From: Apteryx mantelli
Lineage: Eukaryota > Chordata > Aves > Apterygiformes > Apterygidae
Direction: 5' to 3'
NCBI RefSeq assembly: GCF_036417845.1
Contig: NC_089980.1
Coordinates: forward strand, 66,214,501-66,278,500
DNA length: 64,000 nt
This document shows positions 12,964 through 25,100 of the stretch, one piece after another. Under the pieces are notes generated by a model. That model searched no databases. It had not been told where the DNA came from and saw nothing but the letters and a program-made list of their open reading frames with translations. The position numbers and the translations under genes were made by a program. Numbering within the stretch: position 1 is the first letter of the stretch; every line of letters begins with the position of its first letter.

Positions 12964-13742
12964 AAGCTACATCATCTTGACCCAAACATAGTGTTACAGT
13001 GGACTGCTCATCTCCAGTTCTAAAAGCTTTTTGAAAACCAACAGCATTGCAGCTTGTTTTGGACTTTGTTATACTGTTGTTATCAGCATGGAAAAGCGTG
13101 GTGTTTGTTTTATTTTATTTTATTTTTGGATGCTTAAGGCAAATCTGATAAAGAAATGGTGGAAAGTTTTATGTGGGCACTGTTTCATTTTACTTTAATC
13201 TGTTCAAAGAAATGAATTTCTGCAAAACTGCAGATAAAGACCTATAGCTTGTGAACGCTAATTTTGATGGGGGTACTTGAACACTCACTTCTCTCAACAC
13301 CTGTGTCCCTTGGCAAAACTGCTTCTGTGCACCTTATGACACTACGTAAGTAATATCAGGTTTTCTGTGTTCCAACGTCTGCTAGATGCTACTAAAAGGA
13401 GATGAACTTCCTTTTTAAAGCTTTTGACATGGTGTCATAGACTAGCATGCAGTAGATACAATCAGCTGCTTTATTACCTTAAAACCAGGCATTTGTGTAT
13501 ATTAAAGACGTCAGAGGTGGCCGCTCTTGTTAAACTCTGCTGTTCAAGTTGGACATAATGAACGTGGTTTTTCCCTTTTCCTTCTAAAACAATTAACGGA
13601 GTCTTGAAACTCTGTATTGTTTTATAGCTCACTGCTGATACGATACATGTGGATTTAACTCCATAAATATAATATAAGCTGTGTCCCAATCACTGAACAG
13701 TTTATGCAGTGCTGCTTTGCGAAATAAAGTTAAAAGCAAAAA
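12964..13742 (+). other. PCMT1: PCMT1 3' UTR (isoform II)
   Basis: About 0.78 kb from the RDEL stop to a canonical polyadenylation signal. It is AT-rich with short A/T tracts. The end is inferred from the AATAAA at 13723-13728 and the GT-rich block that follows at 13745-13770. Confidence 0.8.
13723..13728 (+). terminator. PCMT1: PCMT1 polyadenylation signal (AATAAA)
   Basis: A canonical AATAAA is followed by an A-rich likely cleavage region at about 13740 and then a G/T-rich downstream element (ggggttgtgtgtttgttgtg). This arrangement is typical of a strong vertebrate poly(A) site. Confidence 0.85.
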
Positions 13743-16700
13743 GGGGGTTGTGTGTTTGTTGTGTGGAGGATTAGGATCACTATGTGGTAGATTAGAGACA
13801 CAGATGTCTGGACTCCAATAAAATGAACTTCTAGATTAGTTTTAAATGCAAAGTGCTTTTGACAAAACTATCTGCTGTAATAATTTTCTCACTTTTCAAC
13901 CAGGAAAAGTTCTGGTATAGTTTTTAGAAGATGAATTCAACTTGTTATACAAGGAGAACTTGATAGGTACTGAATGAATAACAAATCCTGAACACTTAAA
14001 TACAGATAGAGATGTAATTGTTCAATTTTCAAAGTTGTAATGGTATAAACCTTTTTATGCCCCAAGTTTTGTGGTTTGCTGCTGTAAAATGACAACAGGA
14101 AAACAAAGTAAGATAGTAAATTGAGCTGCTTTGGGAAAGGGAGGAAGCGTGTTCTTGCTCAGTTCTGAGTAACCAGAAATTAAAGTAAACTGCATGTTAT
14201 AATATTCCTTTCTTTTTTACATTAAAAAGGATTATAGAGTAAAATAACCTGCATAAAAACAACCCACAGTGATCACTGCAGAATGTATCTGATGGCTTAT
14301 GGCAGAACAGCAATATTTTTGTGATAGGATTAATCACTGAAAGCATAAAGGTTAAAGTCAAAGGCCTCTGAAGATGAAAGAGGAACATTTTAAATAACCT
14401 TCCTTTTGAAGGTCAGTCCCATCCTATTCCCATGTAAAAGCTATGTATCACTTTAATTTATTTAGATGTTTTGGAAGATAATATGCCACCTCCTAATCTG
14501 ACTGCAGCCTGGGAGCACGTACACGAAGATCAGTCTTATAAAGGAAATAATATATCATGTGTTCTAGAAAACACAATTCAGAAAAACCCACTTGTGTCTG
14601 GCAAATTTTTACTAACCCACAATCGACTGTGAATCTAGTTCTTGGTGTTGAAGTGAAATATCTTAAATGATGCATGCTAATGTTCAACCTTTTGGTCACT
14701 GTTATCATTCAATTTGAGTTCAGCTTTATTTACATCTTCTCACTAATTTAATCAGTTTAAATGAAAGATAAAAGCTCAACTGTATCCAAATTCTTGTCTT
14801 TGGACACAGTGTAACAAACTAGCCTAACTCAAAGAGGTGATAAAGCTGAGACTTGGCAACGACTTTTTTAGAGAGAACCACTTCAGGAGGTGTAGGACTT
14901 CAGGGACCAAGGCTGTTGGGCTTAGTATGCCCATTGCACAGAAGGGGGTTGATGATAGTCAAGTTACTGAGACAGAAAGGAGTATCCAGGAGTAGCATTT
15001 AGGAACTGGAAAATGAAGACCCCTCCATGATGGATCAATGGTTCTGAAGTAAAAGCTTCTTGGAGAAGAGGATGAGTTGAAATGCAGATTTGAAGAGTTC
15101 GAATAAATGCTGTATGAACTGTCTGAATTGCTACTTTGCCAAATAAAACAAATGGAGAGGAAGCTGTGTTTATTGTCTGGGTTGTGTTTTTTTGTTTTGT
15201 TTTGTTTTTTGCCTTCATGTAACTTCACGTGTCCCAGAAGAAAGCAAACATTTTTAAAAATTTTACTAAATGATCAGAAATAGGTATCCATTTTTAGTTA
15301 ATTGTATTGCAGCAGATACCAAGCCTAGTAATACCATATGGAATATGAGTAGGGTTTTATATCACTATTTGGAGTTTCTTTTAAGTCACACCAATGTGTT
15401 TAGGGAACAGGCTTTGTGAGCCTTTTGAGTTCTAGACCTGTATGCAGTGTATTCCTGCCGTAAATTGTTGATTACAGCTAGCTAAGAGAGTTTGGTCTGC
15501 CAGTTGCTATGATTTAAAGTTTCTCCATTTATAGGAGGTGCAGTGGTGTTTCATTAGATTTTAATGGATCACCTCTAAGCCAAAACAACTTGGGAGAACA
15601 GACTGGCTGACCCAATGCTAGACACACATCCAGTTGTTTCCAGGGATCAGACAGTAGAAAGCTTCCAGAGTTTGAGCGGAAGAGCCAACAGCATGTGCAT
15701 GTATCTTGAAATCCAGTCATGAGCGCTGGGCAGAGAAGAGTGATTTGATGTAGCATATGCGTGTTTGCTGTTTGTTTAGGTATTAGGAATTCCCTGTTTA
15801 TTTACTACTTCCACTCAAATTAGTCAGCTAACTTGAAGGGAATAGAGACCATTACATGATTTATTTGAAGGGAAACTAATGCACAGAGTGTGCACCAGGC
15901 CACCCTGTGCTCACCTGGATGATTCCTGCAATTTCTTTAAAGTCAGCAAGTTTGAAATGGACAATAACGCTGGGGGGACTCTGAACAACAGGCGCCAGAG
16001 CATCCAGCTGGCAGCGGTTCTGGCAGCGTGTGCAGTTTTTGCGACAGGCTGACACGCTCTGGGGTTTTAGAGTGTGGAGTTGCTGTGGAATTAACCATTG
16101 GCACAAAGAAGAAAATTAGGATGTCCTGAGGAAAACTCTGGACTGATTCTGTCATTCCTGCCACAAAGGAGGGTGGTAACCCGTTGTTACAGTGGAGTGG
16201 TGTTTCATTCCTTTTTACTCATTAATGCACCCTAGGAGAGTCTTCTGCTGCTTTTGATTTAAACGTGACTCACAGAAAGAGGATGTGATTGCAGTTCCCA
16301 CTTTATTTTGACATGATGCAAAGGATGAGAGTGTAACTTAAAATTAAGCTAATGATTTGTATATATGCGTCTGTCTGGTTGAATTTAGCTCATTTTTGAG
16401 GCAGAACATATTATAATGCAATCAGGTTCACAATACTGACCTTTGCGGAACCCTTTTCCTTCATCCCAAATGATGTGGAAGAGGCAGTCTGGCAGAGTGA
16501 ATGGGAATGGTCCTGGCTCAGAAAGAAGATACAGTGAGGTCATGGAAGCATACAGTGCAGAACAAAAAGGGAACCAGAAGAAGAAGGGGAAGGAGAGGAA
16601 GTGTTGCCTGAGAGGCAGGAAGCGTGCAGAGGGATACTGGAGATAGTTACTGCTGAAACATGTATGGCGGAGCTTAAGCTGCCGGTTTAAAAACTGCCTG

Positions 16701-19700
16701 AAAACTTCAGGAGGGAAAAATTAAAGAAAACGCTGTGTCTCATTACACCAAAATGAAAACTTGAATGATTTAGCCCTCTGCCTTTTTACCAAACCTCTGC
16801 TTTAGCAAAAACTTGTTTGTATAAAGACTGCTGACAGAGTTTCTCTGTGATCTTTCTTTGATCATTTCTTTGTAGTCCCACCATTTTTACCATGTGCTTC
16901 TGAGGACCTGACCTACTACATATTCTTGAAAATGTTCCCTGAAGTTATTGAGAAGCTGAAGTCCTATTTTCAGCCATGATTAGGCATATGTTTACATCTT
17001 ATGTTTCTTTATTATGAACAGGTGAAGTGTCTTGCTTACCATGTTCTGCCACATTCTTTTTTGCTCTAATGGAGAAAGAACATTTGAGGTTAATCAATAA
17101 ATTCTATTTAAGGTGTCTTGTGGACCAAGAGGACACCCTTAAAGGCCTCTGGTTATGGAAATGAGTGATTCAGAGCATCTGTTTAGGCTAATGCTCTGAC
17201 TAGAGCTCTGGGGAAGCCTGTCTCCTCTGTCAGTAGAGGCAGCCTAAGGAAAGTAGTCTCTTATGCATAAAATTAGCCTTTGGGTATACTTTCCCATAGT
17301 CCTTACTTTCCATTGTTCTGCCTTCTTTCAAGTTCTTTGCAGTCCTGCACTCATTCAAGATTCCTGCTCCCTTTATATCTATGTTGTTCAGTCATCTGAT
17401 TTCAAGTTAAACGTCTTAAATGTGTCTCTGTGCATCAGGAGCTGGTAGTTGTGAAGAAATGATGTTAAAATGTCTTGCTTTGTCCTGATCAAAACAGGAG
17501 TATAAATTCCTGTTGGCTTAGAAGCTGATGACATCCTTACAAGCTCTTATCCACAATTCTTCATACTACTGAACCTTTCTGTCTTATTTATTCAGCTTCT
17601 CAGCTGGTTCAAAATACTCTTTCACTGATTTATGGGTGATGTATAGCTGTCAGCCATAGGCCTTACAAATGCAAAATTAGAATTCTAACAGGTATCTTTA
17701 AACTGACTTTTGAACTTTTTGAATTCTTTGAACTTTTTGTGGTGATTCAGTTCTTCTAGACTTTTCATTTGTTTCACACTGAATTTCAGTGCAGATGTTC
17801 AGCAAATGTTTCTGTTGCATTACAAATGTTGTATTTTTAGCCTTATTTTTCTCACTTTCTGACCTGTTTTAAGTAATACTAATTGAAAAAAAAACAGCAA
17901 AAATAATTCTACGCATTTTTCCCTAAACATTCCCTCTTTACAGCACATTTGCCTTTTCTCACTCTGGTCGAGCTGATTCTTCATGGGCTCTTTTCTTTCA
18001 TGCTAATTATCATGGGTTTATTGCCTCTGCCTGGTTCTTATGTCTGTCAGCTCCCTTTGAATCTTTTTTATTTTTTTTTTCCCTTTGCTCTTACTCTTTT
18101 AACTTTTGCCTTTAGAAACCTAAAAGTCCCAGTTCCCGCTGCTCGGGAGAGCAGCAAGCTTAGACTTTTGTGATGCCTGATTGTAAATGCTGCGGAGGCT
18201 TATTAGAAAGGCGTTCTCTTTGTTTGGGGTGGCGTGTTTGTGTTGCTATTGGTTCGTGCCTCTGACTCACGCTATGGAATTTTGGATTGAAACCTTTTTG
18301 CTTTATCTGGGATTTAAAAAAGCAAATGGAGCATCACACTGACCTATTTCAGCCTTTTTGTTTTGCAAATGTGTTTTTGGAACTGCTGCCGCCATAGCCC
18401 TGCAGTGCTGTGGAAAGACTACAGGGGGATGTTCAGGCTAAGATCCCCTGCAGAAACTAGGCAGCATGCAATCTGCATTGTGGAAAATCCCCATTTCCTA
18501 ATTATGGCTAAAACTCTGGTCAATGTTGTGTTTGTTATTTTAAAATAATTTGTATACAGATGGTCTGAAAGGCAAAACTATTTAAAATACAAAAAGCCAC
18601 CTAACTGAACTATATATTGTAACCAATATGAAAATACACATTCACAAAATAAATTATGACCTTCCTTAATACACAGAGTAGTAATACCCCCAGCTATATG
18701 CCATCAAAGCAATTCATACTCCCTGCATATCTGTCTAAAGGATACTGGTAATAAAAATAGCTGGACTGGGCATGTTCTCAGGCCACTTCATAAAATGTTA
18801 ATTATAGGGACATTTATCTCTCTACATATAATTAAAAAAAATCAGTGTTTAGGACAGGAAAACCAGAGTTGGCAGACCTCAAGTAGGTATGGATTTCACA
18901 CAGAATATCCAGCTTCTGCTGTAATAAAATTAACACAGTTTAAAGCTCTCCAGCTCCTAAAGCTTGCATGAGAAGCCATGGAAACAGTTGGCAAGATAAC
19001 TGTAAGCTTTGGGTGCCCCCTTTTGTGATCGGAGAAAAAGACCCAGCAGGAGGCAACGGCTGGGAGCAGCCTGAGGAGAAGGGGTCAGTACCTCCAGCGC
19101 TTCAGCGGCGGTGTCTTGCCACAGCTTTCTCTGCTTCTGCTCAGTGTGCTCGGGCTCAGTAGCTCAGTCTCACTCCTCTAAAGTCAAACAGCATGTAGAA
19201 AGCGAATAGTATTGAGACCAGCGTGTATTAATTCTATGAGCTGTCAAGTGAATCTGTTACTTTGCTAATTTTATCTTCGTGCTCTTAATCTAATTGAAGA
19301 TGCCTATTCGGTTAAGGTGCAAACTTTTTTATTTCAGTCCGGCTGTGGAGCTTTCAGTTACCGGAGAAGTACAGGCCTTATGTTGGTGTCCTTCCTAGTA
19401 GTAACTGTCACCCTTTCACCTCCTAAAAAGAAATGTCTCTAGGAAGAAACTGGCAATGGTAACAGTGATAGCCACTCACCTGTGCTACGCTTGCTGTCTG
19501 CTTCTCTGGCTGAAGCTCTACCTGGAATGCTGCACTGCAAGAGGTGTTTATTCTTGGCTGTCATAAGCGAAATCCATGAAGGTTAATTCCTCTAACACCA
19601 GCAGTGCGACAAAGCCTGTTGTCAGGTAAAGCTATTGGAAAGCTGGGTGGCTTCTCTCACTACAGCTGTACTCACTGGCTTGTGCTCTGTGCTCTCTGCC

Positions 19701-20480
19701 AGCATGAGCTGGCTGTTGTCCTTCCTGGAGAAACAAAAACAAACCTTTTGCTCTCCTGCTGGCTACACTGCCGGAGTCAGGGATTTTGGTAGCGGGAGCA
19801 GTATGGACACAGTGAGAAAAAGACTACATTTCTTGCTGCTAGGGGAGGGTGGCAAAGAAGGATTAGATGTTTAATTAAAAACGCAAACAAAGCAAGTCAA
19901 CGATTTTTCAGTAAAGGGAAAAAATGCACCAACCAGATGGGCAGTGCTTCTTTCCTAGCAGGCTGTATTTATAAGGTAGTCTCTCGGGTCTTGCACTGTT
20001 TGCCATGTCTGCTGTAGGCTGTGATGGAAAAAAGGCTGTGCTCCTAAGTTATAAATGGCCAGTATGAGCAGAAAGTCTCCCAGACCCAGTGTATGCTGAA
20101 GTATGAGCTAGGCTTGGCCTAATGTGGCAGGAGGGCTCTGGCCCACTGTCTTGGGCAAGCAGCACAGACAACCACATTCCCTGGCAGCTTGGCAGGCAGC
20201 CCCTCTACTGCTGTCATGTTCAGCTCAAGTATTGCTCTTGAGAGACAGATCACGGATGGAGATGGGAGCTCCTGGCCCTATTCTCAGTCTTGCTACAACA
20301 AAATGACTCAGTAACACCCCTTGCCATACAAATTCCAGCTTCTTTTAAGGCTGTTTCACAGAGAAGAGAAATACACTTCTGTCTGGTCTCATGCTATGTT
20401 TTTTCCTACCTGTTGAGAGGAATGTAATAGGCAAATTTATCTGGTAGCTGAAAATAAATGCAGTGCAAGAAATATAAGAA
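13743..20480. other. Intergenic region between convergent PCMT1 and LRP11
   Basis: About 6.7 kb separating the PCMT1 poly(A) site from the furthest plausible LRP11 poly(A) site. It contains only short open frames without family resemblance. Low-complexity runs occur, such as the TTTTG repeats near 15185-15210. No tRNA-like, rRNA or clear transposon sequence was recognised. Conserved regulatory elements may be present but cannot be judged from one sequence. Confidence 0.65.
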
Positions 20481-20489
20481 TAAAATAGG

Positions 20490-20495
20490 TTTATT
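20490..20495 (-). terminator. LRP11: Candidate distal LRP11 polyadenylation signal (AATAAA)
   Basis: This is the first canonical AATAAA read on the - strand downstream of the LRP11 stop codon, and would give a 3' UTR of about 1.45 kb. A nearer variant signal, ATTAAA, lies at 21420-21425 (and another at 21393-21398), which would give about 0.55 kb. Which is used cannot be decided from sequence. Confidence 0.45.
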
Positions 20496-21950
20496 AGAGC
20501 TATTTTACATAAAGGTAATCAAGACCGAGCAAGTTTGTTTGAAGAACTATTTGTATACTATGGCAATATTCTAGTTGACTTTAAGTTACTGAAGTACAAA
20601 AGACGACATACAAAAAGATGCATGCCTCATCTGCCTCTTTTTTTTTTTTTTTACTGGGACCCTTGATGAATGTGACATCCTTGGACAGTCAAACAAGATA
20701 GACAGCACGGTGTGTGTATATATATATATATATATACGTATATATAACATGTACTGTACACATTTTACTGTTAACACATCTGAAGTTCACTCACACATAT
20801 CAATTACTTGCTATAATTCTATGAGAATTTTACTGGGGTGGGGGGGCAAGTTGCTGAAGCTTCCAAGCTTTGCAGGGAGCTAAGGGTTAACCAGCAAGAA
20901 TCCCAAACTCCTGGGGAAGCAGGACAGGGCTTTAACTCCACTGCATGGAGTGTGTAGTCCTGAGTACCCAACCCATGGTGGCGGAAGCAGCAGTCGCACT
21001 GACTGCATCAATTTGGCTAGCGCTAACTTTGTTCTTTTTATCTCCAACAGACCAAAGCCTGTCTCTGCTACCAAGGCTTTGGCCAGTCCCTCAGATAAAA
21101 GGCACTGCCTGCTGTTCTTTCGCAACGTGGAATGTGTTGAGCTAGGGATGGAAAAGGCTGAACAAGCCATGAGCTCCGGGGACAGACGTAGCTCTAGAAT
21201 CTGACATGACTGCTGTTGGCACTGGGTAAGTCCAAACCCATCTTTTGAGTACTTGTGTTTTTCATTTTAGCATTTACTATGTGTGACTGTTAGCTGCACA
21301 GAGGTTTAAACTATAAATGAAAAAAGGTGTTTTGTTTTGTTTCTTAAATCCCAAATTTTGTTACAAAAGCTGGTGCTTAAATAGTGATTGCTTTTAATTA
21401 AAAAAGCAAAACAAAACCCTTTAATGAAAACATTCCCAGTGTATCACGTGGAACTGACACAGATCGGTCTTTGCTGGATGGTAAAGTAACACATTGCTCT
21501 AGAGTGTCCCCGTACACAGAGCAGAGCACAGAGGTGGCAGCACTGAGGAGCAGGGCAGGGTGCCGACAGGCTTCCCTCTGCAGCTCGGCCAGTGCGACTT
21601 GGTGCTGATGGGCCCGGCTGCTTCGTAGCGTGACAGCCTCCAAGCCCTTGGGTGTGCGCTGTGGCCACCCGGGCCCCAGCCTCCGTGGGGAGGGCTCAGG
21701 TGTCCCCCCCAACTAGGGAGGTTTCTCCGCCTTGCAGTGTCTGCTACACAGAGTCAACTGGAGCCACTCTCTGTTGCCTGAACACTGCTTATTTTCTGAC
21801 CATGTGTGTATCACCAAAGGGGAAGAACATGTTTCTTATCTTGTAGGCTTCTAAATTTGAAACTTAACTAAAGATTTTGGTCCTTTTTTAGAGGCAGAAG
21901 TTTATGGATACAGGAGAAAGGGGAGAAAACAAGCAACCTAAATCCAATTT
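20496..21950 (-). other. LRP11: Putative LRP11 3' UTR
   Basis: Region between the LRP11 stop and the candidate distal poly(A) signal. It includes a poly(T) run near 20638-20652, a TA/TG dinucleotide microsatellite at about 20710-20746, and a conspicuous GC-rich block near 21450-21730 unlike the AT-rich surroundings. The extent is inferred. Confidence 0.45.
20710..20746. repeat. (TG)/(TA) dinucleotide microsatellite
   Basis: A short run of gtgtgtg passes into about twelve TA/AT units, interrupted by one cg. It is a typical length-variable microsatellite, probably in the LRP11 3' UTR or just downstream. Confidence 0.9.
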
Positions 21951-22105
21951 TCAGAGATACATCCCATTGATGAGGTAATCAGACTCTTCAGATGTAATGG
22001 GTCGAGCTTTTTTAAGCTTCTGTCTCACTAAATGCAGTCTGCAAGCAACCATAAGCAGCAGTAAAGCAGTGATGGCCAAGCCTAAGGCCAAGGGTAATAC
22101 AGCAC
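21951..22105 (-). CDS. LRP11: LRP11 exon 7 (transmembrane helix and cytoplasmic tail)
   Basis: After acceptor ttgtag the exon completes a glycine codon and encodes [20 protein letters not shown], a single membrane-spanning helix. The basic stop-transfer stretch [11 protein letters not shown] follows, then [18 protein letters not shown] and TGA. The tail contains a tyrosine in a SDYL context. This block is essentially the mammalian LRP11 C-terminus. Confidence 0.97.
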
Positions 22106-25100
22106 CTACAAAGAGGTTAAGAAAGATTACACTTTTAATACAGTGAGAATTCAGCAGAGGAAATCTGAAAATTCTTTTAAAAAATATGGCTAGTCTATCA
22201 GCTATGTGCTAATATTTGGAGCAACTCACACTGGGAAAATATACTGTATGAGCATATGTGTAAAGAATGGTTCAGAATATGGAAGTACATCATTCCATCA
22301 TTCCATTCTTGACTATAATAGCTAGGTCTATAATGCCTGACTGAAAAACCCTAACACAATTCAAAAGGAATTCACATGGTCAGTCTTACCTGTTTCTGGG
22401 ACTAGACGACTACCTCCAAGCTGATCTCTCTTTGGCACAGTTATGCCATTTCCATTTTTATCATCTGTTCTTTTCCCTGAGGAACTGTTATCTGTATAAA
22501 GTCAAGCAAGATAAATGAATACTACAGTTTAGTCATTCAGGAAGTCTTAATCATGAATTTAAATAATGTGAAAGAAGTATAAGAACTGCTGCCACCTATT
22601 GTATAATTTGAATTTTTGAAGTAACATGAAATTTAAGCTAAAATGTAAATTCATTTTTGCATCACAAAACCACAGCACATTTCAACGAAACCCAAGTGGG
22701 GTCAATTTCCACTGATTAAAAGATAGATATAAATTCTCTATAAAAACTTCTATGATGTGATCTGGACCAATATGAGCTAAAACATTACTAAAGCAGTTAT
22801 ATATAGCTGAAAATTAGGCCACTTCAAATTATGTTGATCTCCACCCTTAGTTTGTAAAGCAGGAAATGCATAGCTTGGCTGCACAGATTGCCTTAATTTT
22901 GCCCTTTACCCAACATATACAGGTACAGAACTGAAGTACTGTTTGTACTGAAGTACAAACAATATTCTTTTATACCTTCTGTTCTACACAAAGCTGAAAA
23001 GGCTAGTTCATCATCTTTGAAATGGTTTCCCCACATGTTTTTCTAAATACATAAGAAAAAAAATAACACACACACTTTTCTACCAAGAAGTGTTCATCTT
23101 GGGAGCATAGACAACAGTAGTTTTGCTTCACAAGAGCAAAAAGTAGCTTTGCTGGGACTCCCTCCTCCTACCCTTGCACTAAAGTTTCTACACCAACAGC
23201 TTTGGATCCACTTAATACAAGAATGACAGCTTAATCCACCAAAAACCTCACAAAAATCAGAAATATGGCTGTTTTAAGTATAATGACATTTGTTTTTTTA
23301 GCGGTAACATAAATATTGAAAGGCACTTTGGCTATGGGGTGAAATACTTCCTGATGGCCCTCAGAACTGTCACAATGCCCATGGAAATATGTTATGCTAC
23401 AATATCAGTAAAATATGAATGTGAAACATTGTAATCAGAATTTCATGTAATGGTAGGTGTTAAAAGGAAATGTTTAAGTCAATTAGCTTGGAACATAAAC
23501 CACATCCACCTCCTACCCACCGAGAACAGCTCTGAAGCACTGCAGAAAGCTGACTAGCCAGTGGAAGCAGCAAATACACCTGCCTTTTAATTGATGCTTA
23601 AATTGTTTCATTGGTATTGGCATGAGGTTGGTACTAATGTCCCCACTCTAAGTTACAAAACAGCCTCCCAGGCTCTGGGTTTATTGTCCTGTCATGGTTA
23701 AGGGGGTATAAACACTAACTTCACATGCCAGGAAATGCCTTAGAAACAAGCTACAGTCCTCATCATTTACACTAGGAGTCCTCTAAGTTGTTCTAGTATG
23801 TAAAGGGGTCTTAAGGAAATGCTAAGTGTAAATTGCACTGGCTTTAAGGTACTTTTATAGTATCAGGGCTGCACAGAATAATCTGAATGTAACAGAGACC
23901 TAAGCCAGCAGCTGCTTTTTGTTTCTGTTTTCCCTAAATAAAATTAAATAAATATTTTCTTTAATTCTGGAAATACCCAAAAGACACTAGCTCTTCTTAG
24001 AGCTGCTCCAGCCTGCATGACAAAGCTAGGTCTGAATGCCTGCTTTATGAATTTGTTTTTCTGCCATTTGAATAAATAGAATATTTAAGTCAACTGCTTG
24101 TAAAGACATTTAGCAAATATATCTGAATATACAGGGAAGTCTAGTGGAAAAAAATTTAGAAGGGTAGAAGAATAACAGAATCCTTCCAAGAAAGCTTGTA
24201 GGGTTTTGTTATGATTTGTGGCTATTCCTACAGGACTGGAGAGGCTATCTTGTCTGTTATCAACTGGAAAAAAAAAAGATATGCCAAAGAGGCTTTGGAG
24301 CCTGACACGGTGAGCGTCTGCATCTCTTTGACAACACATGAAAAGTAAGAGGGTTTTCCTCTGACACTAATCCAGTCACCTTGGAATTCACACAGACCTT
24401 CCAAGGGACTTGAAATTCACCCCACTAGTGCTGCTTTGAGTCAGAGTCCTAAACTAACTTGTGAGATTTTGTCAGATAACTCTAGGGAGTTGGAGAAAGG
24501 AGGATTTTCCCCTGAAGTATTATAACTTTTATATATGCGGCCTTCTTTCCTGCCTAATAGTATTTTTAACACTATTAAGCTAAAGCATCCTTTGTGGGTT
24601 TTGTTTTGTTTTACTTTCTCTTCATTTTCTAGTCTGTGTCTGGGAAATTGCAGTGTAATTTAGGGTAACTGGAAAGGGCTATACAGACCTAAGTTATGGA
24701 TACTGCTATTGATGCCTCTGCAGCAAAAACATGACTAAGGCCTGGGCACTCAGTCAAATGTTGTAATCCCATCCCTGAACAGTACTGCAGAACAGCTGGT
24801 GTAGGCAGCCTAGAGAGAGGCAGAGATCCTATGCCAGGGGAATGCAAAGCTGTTATGGTGATTTATACACTTGCATTTGCTATGCTGGGAAGTGAAAATC
24901 TTCAGGCTGCTTATGAATTCAACCTGTCTACATGACCATGGTTGCTAGAATAACTATTGCTGCTTAGAAACCAGTCCATCACTCCAGTGTGCTTTGCTGC
25001 AACTGTATTGTTGTTATATTCATTTATAAGTGCAGCAGTGCCAGAATGTGCAGGGTTTGAGAGCCTCCCTGGAAAGGAAATCTGGGGCACTTTGGAGGCA

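Noticed and set aside
15876..16164. Cysteine-containing - strand open frames near 16 kb
   Set aside because: Overlapping frames without domain pattern, splice context or homology that I can recognise.
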